DNA of 64,000 nucleotides from Propionibacteriales bacterium (GTDB lineage Bacteria > Actinomycetota > Actinomycetes > Propionibacteriales > Nocardioidaceae), in the NCBI GenBank assembly GCA_026392415.1, contig JAPLCC010000048.1, forward strand, positions 51,678 to 115,677, given 5' to 3'. The position numbers were made by a program, and so were the translations under genes. Positions 51,617 through 58,993 of this stretch are shown piece by piece. Positions within the stretch are counted from its first letter, which is position 1. Each line of letters starts with the position of its first letter. The notes under the pieces were generated by a model, which searched no databases, was not told where the DNA came from, and worked only from the letters and a program-made list of their open reading frames with translations.

Positions 51617-52438
51617 ATGTCTGAAACGGCTCCGAAATCGTCCTCCAGCCCTGAACTCACCCACTTGCGCCTCGAGCGGCCCTCGCCGGGCGTTGCGATG
51701 CTCGTGCTGGACCAGCCAGACCTGCGCAATGCGATGAGCGACGAGATGACGGTGTCGTGGGTGACGGCGGTCGATCACCTGGCCGCCGACCCGTCGGTGC
51801 GGGTCGTGGTCGTGACCGGCGAGGGCCGTGCCTTCACGTCGGGCGGCAACCTGGCCTGGCTGGCTTCGCAGCCCGACGCGACGGTCGACGAGTTGCGCAG
51901 CCGGATGCTTCCGTTCTACCGGTCGTGGCTCGCCATCCGGAAGCTCGAGGTGCCGACGATCGCTGCCATCAACGGCCCCGCGATCGGTGCCGGGCTGTGC
52001 ATGGCGCTGGCCTGCGACATCCGGTACGCCGCGCGGGGCGCCAAGATGGGCGTGCCGTTCACCAAGCTGGGCATCCACCCCGGCATGGCCGGCACCTACC
52101 TGCTCCCGGACGTGGTCGGGTCGGCGGCGGCACGCGACCTGTTCCTGACGGGGCGGATCGTCGACGCCGACGAGGCACTGGGACTGGGTCTGGTGTCGCG
52201 GGTGATGGAGCCCGAGGGATTCCGCGCCGAGGTGCTGGCCGTGGCGGCCGAGGTCGCCGCCACCGCGCCGATCGCGGCCCGGCTCACCAAGCGCGCGCTG
52301 CAGCTGGGCCACGCGAGCATCGAGACGGCACTCGAGTGGGAGGCACTCGCGCAGCCGGTCACGCTGGCCACGGCGGACCTGCTCGAGGGCATCAGCGCGG
52401 CACAGCAGAAGCGGGCGCCGGAGTTCGAGGGCCGCTAG
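51617..52438 (+). CDS. Enoyl-CoA hydratase/isomerase family protein
   Basis: A 273-residue crotonase-fold enzyme. The oxyanion-hole segments are GRAFTSGGNLAWL and GPAIGAGLCMALACDIRYAA. The second catalytic region KLGIHPGMAGTYLLP lacks the usual glutamate pair of true hydratases, having G-M-A-G instead of E-x-x-x-G, so an isomerase, decarboxylase or other activity is possible. The C-terminus ends with RAPEFEGR, the usual crotonase tail. ATG 51617 follows TAGCGT by 7 nt (leaderless). The substrate is unknown; no fatty-acid oxidation genes lie near. Confidence 0.88.
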   Translation: MSETAPKSSSSPELTHLRLERPSPGVAMLVLDQPDLRNAMSDEMTVSWVTAVDHLAADPSVRVVVVTGEGRAFTSGGNLAWLASQPDATVDELRSRMLPFYRSWLAIRKLEVPTIAAINGPAIGAGLCMALACDIRYAARGAKMGVPFTKLGIHPGMAGTYLLPDVVGSAAARDLFLTGRIVDADEALGLGLVSRVMEPEGFRAEVLAVAAEVAATAPIAARLTKRALQLGHASIETALEWEALAQPVTLATADLLEGISAAQQKRAPEFEGR

Positions 52439-52464
52439 GCAGCGGCCGGCGCGGTCCATCAGGA

Positions 52465-52543
52465 ACAGGCGGGGCCCCCGGATCCGCAGCGGCTCTTCGC
52501 TTGCCTTCCCCTTGCGAGCGAAGAACTGCGGCCCCGGGGGCCT
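52465..52543. other. Long imperfect hairpin, 79 nt
   Basis: Left-arm segments CCCCCGG, CCGCAG and CTTCGCTTGC pair with GCGAGCGAAG, CTGCGG and CCGGGGG on the right, making a long rod with small bulges and a pyrimidine-rich loop. It lies 27 nt after the enoyl-CoA hydratase stop. It may be its terminator or a structured RNA. The rest of 52439-52801 holds only the repeats described next. Confidence 0.7.
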
Positions 52544-52602
52544 CGTCTGATGAGGACGCTAGGGACCGCGCGGACGGCGGTCAATGCGTCGGGCGCGTCG
52601 CC

Positions 52603-52776
52603 TGTGGACAAGCCTGTGGAGAAAGCTGTGGATGGATCAGAGGTCCGGTGGATGGCCGGGCGAGAACGGTGAGTCGCCTGTGGAGGAACCGGTTCGCTCG
52701 GCGGTCCCGCGGACGCCGTACCGTCGGATGACCAGCGAGAATGGAGCCCACAGGCTCGTCCACCGCCTGTGGAGGA
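52603..52776. repeat. Five GC(C)TGTGGA repeats, DnaA-box-like
   Basis: TGTGGA occurs at 52603, 52615, 52627, 52679 and 52768, four times in GCCTGTGGA. The first (TGTGGACAA) is the exact complement of TTGTCCACA. The first three are spaced 12 bp apart. The inverted form CCCACAGGC occurs near 52747. The cluster lies directly upstream of the PHP-domain gene. Confidence 0.5.
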
Positions 52777-52801
52777 AAGAATTGTTCGAGAGGGAATGGT
52801 C

Positions 52802-53845
52802 GTGAGCGAGCAGTACGACGGCACGCCGGTCGCGGCACTGCGCCGGATCGCTTTCCTGCTCGAGCGCGGACGCGCCGACAGCTACAAGGTCAAGGCGTAC
52901 CGCGGTGCGGCGGCGGCGATCCTCCCCCTGCCCGCCGACGAGATCGCGCAACGGGCCGGGGCGGGCACGCTCACCAAGATCGCCGGAGTCGGCTCGAGCA
53001 CGGCCCGGGTGATTGCGCAGGCGGTCGAGGGCCAGGTGCCCGACAAGCTCGCCGAGGCGGAGCAGCAGTACGGCGGCCCGCTCACCCGCGACGGCGCGGG
53101 GACCGCGCTGCGGGCGCAGTTGCGGGGCGACCTGCACTCGCACTCGGACTGGTCCGACGGCGGCTCGCCGATCGAGGAGATGGCGATGACGGCCATGGAG
53201 CTCGGGCACGACTACCTGGTGCTGACCGACCACTCACCCCGCCTCAAGATCGCGCGGGGCCTCTCGGCGGAGCGCCTCACCCGCCAACTCGACGTGATCG
53301 CCGCCGTGAACGAGCACCTCTCGGCGGCCGGCTTCAGGCTACTGCGCGGCATCGAGGTCGACATCCTCGACGACGGCGCCCTCGACCAGACCGACCGGAT
53401 GCTGGAGCGCCTCGATGTGCGGGTCGCCAGCGTCCACTCGAAGCTCCAGATGGACGGCGAGCAGATGACGCGGCGGATGGTTGCCGCCGTACGCAATCCG
53501 TTCACCAACGTGCTCGGCCATTGCACCGGGCGCCTGGTCACCGGCAGTCGCGGCACCCGTGGCCAGTCCCGGTTCGACGCACGGGCCGTCTTCGAGGCCT
53601 GTGCCGAGGAGGGCGTGGCGGTCGAGATCAACTCCCGGCCCGAACGTCGCGACCCGCCGACCAAGCTGCTCGAGCTCGCCCGCGACATCGGCTGCGTGTT
53701 CTCCATCGACAGCGACGCGCACGCACCGGGTCAGCTCGACTACCCCCTGCTGGGCTGCGAGCGCGCCGAGGCCGCTGGCATCGACGCCGACCGGATCGTC
53801 AACACCTGGCCTGCCGACCGACTCCTGGAGTGGGCGACTCCGTAG
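52802..53845 (+). CDS. PHP-domain phosphoesterase with helix-hairpin-helix N-terminus
   Basis: A 347-residue protein. Residues 5-95 are a helical HhH-type DNA-binding region of PolX style (YRGAAAAILPLP; LTKIAGVGSSTARVIAQ). Residues 115-340 are a PHP metal-dependent phosphoesterase with GDLHSHSDWSDGG, LVLTDHSP, GIEVDIL, VASVHSK, LGHCTGR, AVEINSRP and SIDSDAHAPG. It looks like the C-terminal part of bacterial X-family polymerases without the nucleotidyltransferase core. A DNA end-processing or 3'-phosphatase/exonuclease role is plausible. GTG 52802 has AGGGA 7 nt upstream; ATG 52796 is possible. Confidence 0.88.
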   Translation: MSEQYDGTPVAALRRIAFLLERGRADSYKVKAYRGAAAAILPLPADEIAQRAGAGTLTKIAGVGSSTARVIAQAVEGQVPDKLAEAEQQYGGPLTRDGAGTALRAQLRGDLHSHSDWSDGGSPIEEMAMTAMELGHDYLVLTDHSPRLKIARGLSAERLTRQLDVIAAVNEHLSAAGFRLLRGIEVDILDDGALDQTDRMLERLDVRVASVHSKLQMDGEQMTRRMVAAVRNPFTNVLGHCTGRLVTGSRGTRGQSRFDARAVFEACAEEGVAVEINSRPERRDPPTKLLELARDIGCVFSIDSDAHAPGQLDYPLLGCERAEAAGIDADRIVNTWPADRLLEWATP

Positions 53846-53889
53846 CGCGACCAATTCCCACACTTCGCGCGACCAATTCCCACACTTCG
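53846..53889. repeat. 22-bp perfect tandem duplication
   Basis: Two identical 22-bp units (53846-53867 and 53868-53889), each starting CGCGACCAATTCCCAC and ending ACTTCG, lie immediately after the PHP-gene stop. A partial third CGCG follows. It may be a mobile or recurrent intergenic sequence. Confidence 0.8.
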
Positions 53890-53929
53890 CGTCCCGCGGT
53901 TGGGGACGGAGGAGCCGTAGGGTCGGTTC

Positions 53930-54499
53930 ATGGGAGCGCGGAGCAAGCCGCGGGTGGAGGTACGACGGTCGGAGCGCCGGCGTCGGACCGTGTCTGCCTA
54001 CCGGGACGGCGACAAGATCGTCGTCCTCGTGCCCAACAACCTCTCGGGAGCCGAGGAGCGGGCGTGGGTGACCCGGATGGTCGCGCGGATCGAGCGCAAG
54101 GAGCTGCGGTCCGCCGCGCCGCGCAAGTGGACCGACGAGGACCTGACCGAACGCGCCCGGGTGCTCAGCGACGACTACCTCGGCGGGCTCGCCGTCCCGG
54201 AGTCGGTGCGCTGGGTGACCAACCAGCGAGCACGCTGGGGTTCGTGTACGCCGCGCGATCGCACCATCCGGTTGTCCGAGCGGCTCCAGCGGATGCCGGA
54301 GTGGGTGATCGACTACGTGATCGTGCACGAGCTGGCGCACCTGATCGAGCCCCAGCACGACGAGAAGTTCTGGGGCTGGGTCTCGAACTACCCGGCCGCC
54401 GAGAAGGCCAAGGGCTACCTCGCCGGCTGGTCCGACGCGGCCCGGATGCCGCGGCCCCCGTCGGAGGAGATCTACCCGGCCGGCGAGGACGTCGACTAG
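53930..54499 (+). CDS. YgjP/M48-like metallopeptidase (DUF45)
   Basis: A 189-residue protein of the YgjP-type SprT-like metallopeptidase family. The zinc motif HELAHLIEPQHDEKFW contains HExxH and a downstream His. TNQRARWGSCTPRDRTIRLSERL is the diagnostic preceding block, containing the RWGSC motif. The family is widespread, cytosolic and not well characterised. ATG 53930 follows TAGGGT by 6 nt, again a leaderless signature. The N-terminus is Arg-rich (VEVRRSERRRRTVSAY), as is usual for the group. Confidence 0.92.
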   Translation: MGARSKPRVEVRRSERRRRTVSAYRDGDKIVVLVPNNLSGAEERAWVTRMVARIERKELRSAAPRKWTDEDLTERARVLSDDYLGGLAVPESVRWVTNQRARWGSCTPRDRTIRLSERLQRMPEWVIDYVIVHELAHLIEPQHDEKFWGWVSNYPAAEKAKGYLAGWSDAARMPRPPSEEIYPAGEDVD

Positions 54500-54503
54500 C
54501 GGG

Positions 54504-55046
54504 TCAGCAGAGCAGGGTGCGGGCGCTGCCGATCAGCTCGATCATGCTCGGCTCCAGCTCGGGCAGGGCGTCGACCGGCCACCAGCGCACCGCGAGGGAC
54601 TCGTCGCTGACGACCTCCCGGGTGTCGGGCCCGGCCAGCGCGGCGTAGCGAACGTCCAGGTGGCTCACGCCGCCACGCGGGTCGCAGAACGGCACCACGT
54701 GCACGTCGAGCTGCAGCGGCTCCGGGTGGAAGTCCAGGTCGGTGATCCCCGACTCCTCGCGCGCTTCGCGCAGGGCGACCGAGGCGAGGGTCGGATCGCC
54801 GGGCTCGGCATGGCCACCGAAGGCGAACCATCGACCGGCCTTGCGGTGCAGGTTGAGCAACACGCGGTCGCCGTCGGTCGAGAGCACGATCGTGCCCGCC
54901 GTCAGGTGGTCCGGGTACGCCGAACGCCACATGCCGTCCGGAGTCGACTCGAGATGGCGCACCAGGCGGCCGCGCAACTCCTCCTGCGCAGCGTCAGGAG
55001 CGCTCCACTCCCGCAGGGTCGCGAGAGCGTCGGCGTGCAGCGTCAC
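54504..55046 (-). CDS. NUDIX hydrolase
   Basis: A 180-residue NUDIX protein. The Nudix box is GGHAEPGDPTLASVALREAREESGI, with the REAREESG core intact. Upstream is RVLLNLHRKAGRWFAFGG and the C-terminus carries VRWWPVDALPEL. It probably hydrolyses a nucleoside diphosphate derivative; the substrate is unclear. GTG 55046 overlaps the stop of the DUF2342 gene (GTGA), so it is the second gene of that unit, and no longer start is needed. It is convergent with the YgjP gene, 4 nt apart. Confidence 0.9.
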   Translation of the reverse strand: MTLHADALATLREWSAPDAAQEELRGRLVRHLESTPDGMWRSAYPDHLTAGTIVLSTDGDRVLLNLHRKAGRWFAFGGHAEPGDPTLASVALREAREESGITDLDFHPEPLQLDVHVVPFCDPRGGVSHLDVRYAALAGPDTREVVSDESLAVRWWPVDALPELEPSMIELIGSARTLLC

Positions 55047-56395
55047 TCGGCCGGGGAATCCGGTGCGTCGCCCTCGAGCAGCTTGCGCAGCTCGGCGTCG
55101 AAATCGTCCTCGGACAGCGCCTCGGGGGCCGTCGCCTCGGCCCGGAACGACAGCGGGTCGTCCAGGTCGGCCGCGGTCGGCAACAGGTCGGGGTGCATCC
55201 ACACCCCGTCTCGCGCCTCGTCGCCGGCGCGGGTGCGCAGGCCGCCCCAGAGGGTCGAGGCGTCGCGGAGCCGGCGCGGGCGCAGGTCCAGCCCGACCAG
55301 CGCCGCGAACGTCTGCTCCGCAGGACCTCCGGCAGCGCGCCGGCGGCGTACGGCCTCGCGGAGCTTGGTGGCGGCCGGCATCCGCTCGTTCGTTGCCTGG
55401 CCGACGACCTCGTCGACCCAGCCCTCGACGAGCGCGAGCGCGATCTCCAGGCGCGAGAGTGCGGCGGTCTGGGCCGCGGTCTGTGGTGGGTCGAAGAGCC
55501 CGCCCTCGAGGAGTCCCTGGACGGACTCGACGTTGGTGGGGTCGATCCCGCTCAACTGTTCCTGGACCCGCTCCTGGATCTGTTGGGCGTTGATCTCCAG
55601 CCCGCGGGCGTAGTCGGTGACGGCGCCGAGCAGGTGCTCGCGCAGCCACGGCACGTGGGCGAAGAGTCGCTGGTGGGCGGCCTCTCGCAGGGCGAGGTAG
55701 AGGATCACGTCGTCCTCGGTGACGTCGAGGCCCTCGGCGAAGGCGCGCACGTTGCTGGTCACGAGGGCAGCCTTGCCCGGAGCGCCGAGCGGAAGTCCGA
55801 TGTCGGAGGCGGTCAGCACCTCTCCGGCGAGGCCACCGAGGCCCTGGCCGATCTGCATCGCGAGCATGCCGCCGACGGCTTGGCCGATGATGCCGACGAG
55901 CGGACCAGCGGCCGCCTTCATCTCCTCGGGCAGCCCGCTCGACAGGCTGGTCACCGACTTCGCCGCCACGGGCTCGACGAGCACCTTCCAGACCGGCTGG
56001 GTCTCGACGAGCCACTCCGCGCGGCTCCAGGCGGCCGTCGTACTGACACCAGAGGGGAACTGCGTCGCCTCGTCGAGCCAGTGGTCCGCCAGTCGAACGG
56101 CGTCCGCGACGCGGTCACGGTCGCGCTGGCCCGGCGAGGGGTCGGGCTCCGCGGCGATGCCCTTGCGGGCGATGTCGTTGGCGGCGTTCCAGTTCAGCGG
56201 CCCTTCGTGGGGCTGCAGCAGCGACTGGATCTGCTGGAAGAAGTCCATGCCGCCGGCCCCTCCGGGGAACCCCGCGGGCATGCCGCCGGGGAAGGCGCCG
56301 CCCAACGCGCCGAAGATCTGCTCGAACGGCGTGCCCTTGAAGGGGTTCGGCTGGTCTCCGTCGTCCTGGCCCGGGTTGCCCGGATCGTTGCTCAT
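55043..56395 (-). CDS. DUF2342 putative zinc-dependent metalloprotease
   Basis: A 450-residue protein of the actinobacterial DUF2342 family, the counterpart of Rv3195. The N-terminal 60 residues are Gly/Pro/Phe-rich and flexible. Central features are LREAAHQRLFAHVPWL, where E-A-A-H replaces a canonical HExxH, and LVEGWVDEVVGQA, both strongly conserved in the family. Its proteolytic activity is predicted from distant similarity, not proven. ATG 56395 is leaderless: TAAATT lies exactly 6 nt upstream. It overlaps the NUDIX gene and is divergent to moaE, with 110 nt between. Confidence 0.9.
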   Translation of the reverse strand: MSNDPGNPGQDDGDQPNPFKGTPFEQIFGALGGAFPGGMPAGFPGGAGGMDFFQQIQSLLQPHEGPLNWNAANDIARKGIAAEPDPSPGQRDRDRVADAVRLADHWLDEATQFPSGVSTTAAWSRAEWLVETQPVWKVLVEPVAAKSVTSLSSGLPEEMKAAAGPLVGIIGQAVGGMLAMQIGQGLGGLAGEVLTASDIGLPLGAPGKAALVTSNVRAFAEGLDVTEDDVILYLALREAAHQRLFAHVPWLREHLLGAVTDYARGLEINAQQIQERVQEQLSGIDPTNVESVQGLLEGGLFDPPQTAAQTAALSRLEIALALVEGWVDEVVGQATNERMPAATKLREAVRRRRAAGGPAEQTFAALVGLDLRPRRLRDASTLWGGLRTRAGDEARDGVWMHPDLLPTAADLDDPLSFRAEATAPEALSEDDFDAELRKLLEGDAPDSPAE

Positions 56396-56505
56396 GCCCC
56401 GAATTTACGCCGGTTCGCCAACCCATGGTGTCCGGGAGACCCCTGAATGGACCCCGGACCTCGGGAGACACACCCTGCCCCGGGCACCCGCTCTAGAGTG
56501 CAGGC

Positions 56506-56934
56506 ATGACCCAGCCTGCCGTGCGCCTCGTCGCGATCTCGGACCAGCCGCTCTCGGTGAGCGAGGTACTCGACAGCCTCGACGACCCGACGGCCGGGGG
56601 CCTGGTGCTCTTCGTCGGTCGGGTCCGCGACCACGACAACGGCCAGGGCGTCACGGGCCTGTCGTATTCCGCGCACCCCACCGCGCTGGACCGGCTGCAG
56701 GCCGTGTGCGACCGCGTCGCCGAGGAGTACGACGTCACGGGCGTCGCGGCCGTGCACCGGGTCGGGGACCTGGCGATCGGCGACCTCGCCGTCGTCGTCG
56801 CGACGACCTCCGGTCACCGCGGCTCCTCCTTCGAGGCCAGCCGCGCCCTCATCGACACCCTCAAGGCCGAGGTCCCGATCTGGAAGCACCAGCTCTTCAG
56901 CGATGGCACGGACGAATGGGTGGGATCGCCCTAG
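56506..56934 (+). CDS. moaE: MoaE, molybdopterin synthase large subunit
   Basis: A 142-residue MoaE. The sequence GGLVLFVGRVRDHDNGQGVTGLSY and the active-site region TLKAEVPIWKHQLF with Lys120 and Lys127 are characteristic. MoaE with thiocarboxylated MoaD converts precursor Z to molybdopterin. No moaD is adjacent. MoeZ (30.8 kb) may charge the sulfur carrier. TAGAGT lies 6 nt upstream of ATG 56506, so the transcript is leaderless. The next gene begins 50 nt downstream. Confidence 0.95.
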   Translation: MTQPAVRLVAISDQPLSVSEVLDSLDDPTAGGLVLFVGRVRDHDNGQGVTGLSYSAHPTALDRLQAVCDRVAEEYDVTGVAAVHRVGDLAIGDLAVVVATTSGHRGSSFEASRALIDTLKAEVPIWKHQLFSDGTDEWVGSP

Positions 56935-56984
56935 CGCCGCGTGTCCTGTCCGATCCGTGCGGACTGCGGACCTACGCTCGGCCA

Positions 56985-57338
56985 ATGGAGATCCTGTTCT
57001 GGCTGCTGCCCGCCGCCGTGGTGACCCTCGCCGCGATGGTGGGGGTCGGCTGGTGGGGTCGCGAGAGCAGGGGAGTGGTCAACGACGCCGGCCGCGAGGC
57101 AGCCGCCCGCAAGCTGGGCGAGGCGTTGTCCCGCGAGCAGGTCTCGCGCCCGGGCTACGCCGTGCCCCCGCGGACTCCTGATCGCGCCTCCGGAGTGGCC
57201 GTGCGCCCCTCCAAGGTGCGTCCGGTGATCGTGACCGGTCCTGCTGAGGACGCGGTGGAGCCCCCCGTCGAGAAGTCCTTCGACGAGCCCGCCGCGAGCA
57301 CGCTCGAGCAGTCGACCAGCGACCGCCGCGCGTCCTGA
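56985..57338 (+). CDS. Small membrane protein with disordered tail
   Basis: A 117-residue protein. One N-terminal transmembrane helix (ILFWLLPAAVVTLAAMVGVGWWG) is followed by a polar, mostly disordered cytoplasmic tail with Arg, Glu and Pro-rich segments. It is unlike any named family I recognise. ATG 56985 follows TACGCT by 6 nt, fitting a leaderless transcript. It sits between moaE and the PDZ-Lon protease, a neighbourhood kept in actinobacteria, and may be co-transcribed with the latter (27 nt apart). Confidence 0.75.
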   Translation: MEILFWLLPAAVVTLAAMVGVGWWGRESRGVVNDAGREAAARKLGEALSREQVSRPGYAVPPRTPDRASGVAVRPSKVRPVIVTGPAEDAVEPPVEKSFDEPAASTLEQSTSDRRAS

Positions 57339-57365
57339 TTGGCACCGTCTGAGAAGGTAGGCGCC

Positions 57366-58403
57366 ATGACCCAGCGCCTTGTTGCCGTGTGCATCGCGGC
57401 GCCGTTGGTGCTGATCCTCGGGGGCATCGCACTCGCGGTCCCGTTGCCGTACGCCTCCTACAGCCCCGGCCCGACGTTCGACGTGCTCGGCAAGGACTCC
57501 GACGCGGCCGAACTGGTCCAGGTCGACGGGCACAAGGCCTACTACGACGACGGCCAGATCCGGTTCACGACCGTGATCGCGTCGTCGTACGGCCAGAAGC
57601 TGACGCTCGGCGATGCGTTGGCGCGCTGGCTCGACCCCGACAAGGCCGTGGTGCCCTACGAGGTCGTGCACCCGGAGAACCAGTCGGCTGCCGACGAGGA
57701 GGCCGAGGGCGCCATCCAGATGTCGACGTCCCAGGACGTCGCGAAGGCGATCGCTCTGCAGGAGATCGGCATCGAGGTGCCGACAGCCGTCAAGGTGGCT
57801 GGCCTGAACGACGGCGGTCCCGCTGACGGCAAGCTTCTCGTCAACGACATCTTCCAGGAAGTCGACGGCACACCGGTCACGAAGGCCGACGACGTCGTCA
57901 AGGCGGTCCGCAAGCACAAGGACGGCAGCCTCGTCGAGTTCAAGATCCTGCGCGACAAGCGGGAGCTGAACGTCCGGGTCAAGCCGGTCCTGGAGAAGGG
58001 CACGCCCAAGGTGGGGGTGAGCGTCGGCCTCGGCTACGAGTTCCCGTTCAAGATCACGCTGCGCGTCGATCCGTCGGTGGGCGGCCCGAGCGCCGGCCTG
58101 ATGTTCTCGCTCGCCATCTACGACACCCTGACCAAGGGCTCTCTCACGGGCGGGGCCACCATCGCGGGCACCGGCGAGCTCAACCCCGACGGCACCGTCG
58201 GCCCGATCGGTGGCATCGAGCAGAAGATCGCGGGCGCCGAGGACGCCGGGGCCGAGTTGTTCTTCGTGCCGAAGGACAACTGCGCCGACGTGAAGGACCT
58301 CGACCCCGACCTGCGCCTGGTGAAGGCGACGACGATGCACGAAGCACGCGTGGCCCTCGAGACCTGGGTCGGCGACCACGACGCCAAGCTCCCGACCTGC
58401 TGA
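57366..58403 (+). CDS. Membrane-anchored PDZ/Lon-type serine protease (YlbL-like)
   Basis: A 345-residue protein with an N-terminal signal anchor (VAVCIAAPLVLILGGIALAV), an outer domain, a PDZ domain (VAGLNDGGPADGKLLVNDIFQEVDG) and a C-terminal Lon (S16) proteolytic domain. The catalytic Ser is in GGPSAGLMF, near residue 243. The catalytic Lys is in GIEQKIAGAEDAG, near residue 286. It resembles Bacillus YlbL and M. tuberculosis Rv3194c. It likely degrades exported or membrane proteins and lacks an ATPase. ATG 57366 has AAGGTAGG upstream. It lies 29 nt before the PPA1309 gene. Confidence 0.93.
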   Translation: MTQRLVAVCIAAPLVLILGGIALAVPLPYASYSPGPTFDVLGKDSDAAELVQVDGHKAYYDDGQIRFTTVIASSYGQKLTLGDALARWLDPDKAVVPYEVVHPENQSAADEEAEGAIQMSTSQDVAKAIALQEIGIEVPTAVKVAGLNDGGPADGKLLVNDIFQEVDGTPVTKADDVVKAVRKHKDGSLVEFKILRDKRELNVRVKPVLEKGTPKVGVSVGLGYEFPFKITLRVDPSVGGPSAGLMFSLAIYDTLTKGSLTGGATIAGTGELNPDGTVGPIGGIEQKIAGAEDAGAELFFVPKDNCADVKDLDPDLRLVKATTMHEARVALETWVGDHDAKLPTC

Positions 58404-58432
58404 TCACCGAGAAGAACCGACGAAGCGAGCCC

Positions 58433-58993
58433 ATGGACTACGAGCTGGATGTTGACCTGGCCCTCGCGGCCGCCGTCCTGGAGGTCGAGGGACATCACTC
58501 CCGCGCGGGTTGGGACCAGCCCGCGCGCCTGTATGCGCTCGTCGACACCGCGCACATCGTGGAGCACGAGCCTGCACTGGCCGCCCAGCTCGGCCTGGAC
58601 TCTCCGCTCGAGCGCGGCTCACTGACGCCGATCGAGCAGGACGACCTCCCCGAGGGCGTGGAGCTCGAGGAGGCCCTGCCCGGCATCGTGTGGCCCGAGG
58701 TGATCTTCGGTTGTGTGGCCGTCGTGGAGCGCCTCGTGCTGCCTCCCGCGGTCGACGGCCAGGTTCCGGAGGACCCGACTGCGGCCCAGGAGTTCGCCCG
58801 CGAACACCCTGACGCCGAGGACGTGCGCATCGTGGCCGGGGTGACGCGCCAAGGCGCGTCGTACTGCGCGCTGCGGCTGCGCAGCGAGGACAACGACAGT
58901 GCAGTGATGGGCGGGACCGACCTGGTGCCCGCTCTGCTCGAACTCCTGCGTGGCACGCTGGAAGAAGAACCCATGGGTGGCAACGATGAGTGA
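58433..58993 (+). CDS. PPA1309 family protein
   Basis: A 186-residue acidic, soluble protein of the PPA1309 family, restricted to actinobacteria. Typical parts are HSRAGWDQPARLYALVDT, LPGIVWPEVIFGCVAVVERLVLPP and a C-terminal GGTDLVPALLELLRGTL. The function is unknown. It is always found near the YlbL-like protease and UPF0182 genes as far as I recall; its stop overlaps the UPF0182 start by a few bases, indicating coupling, so it may be a cytosolic partner of that membrane protein. Confidence 0.88.
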   Translation: MDYELDVDLALAAAVLEVEGHHSRAGWDQPARLYALVDTAHIVEHEPALAAQLGLDSPLERGSLTPIEQDDLPEGVELEEALPGIVWPEVIFGCVAVVERLVLPPAVDGQVPEDPTAAQEFAREHPDAEDVRIVAGVTRQGASYCALRLRSEDNDSAVMGGTDLVPALLELLRGTLEEEPMGGNDE

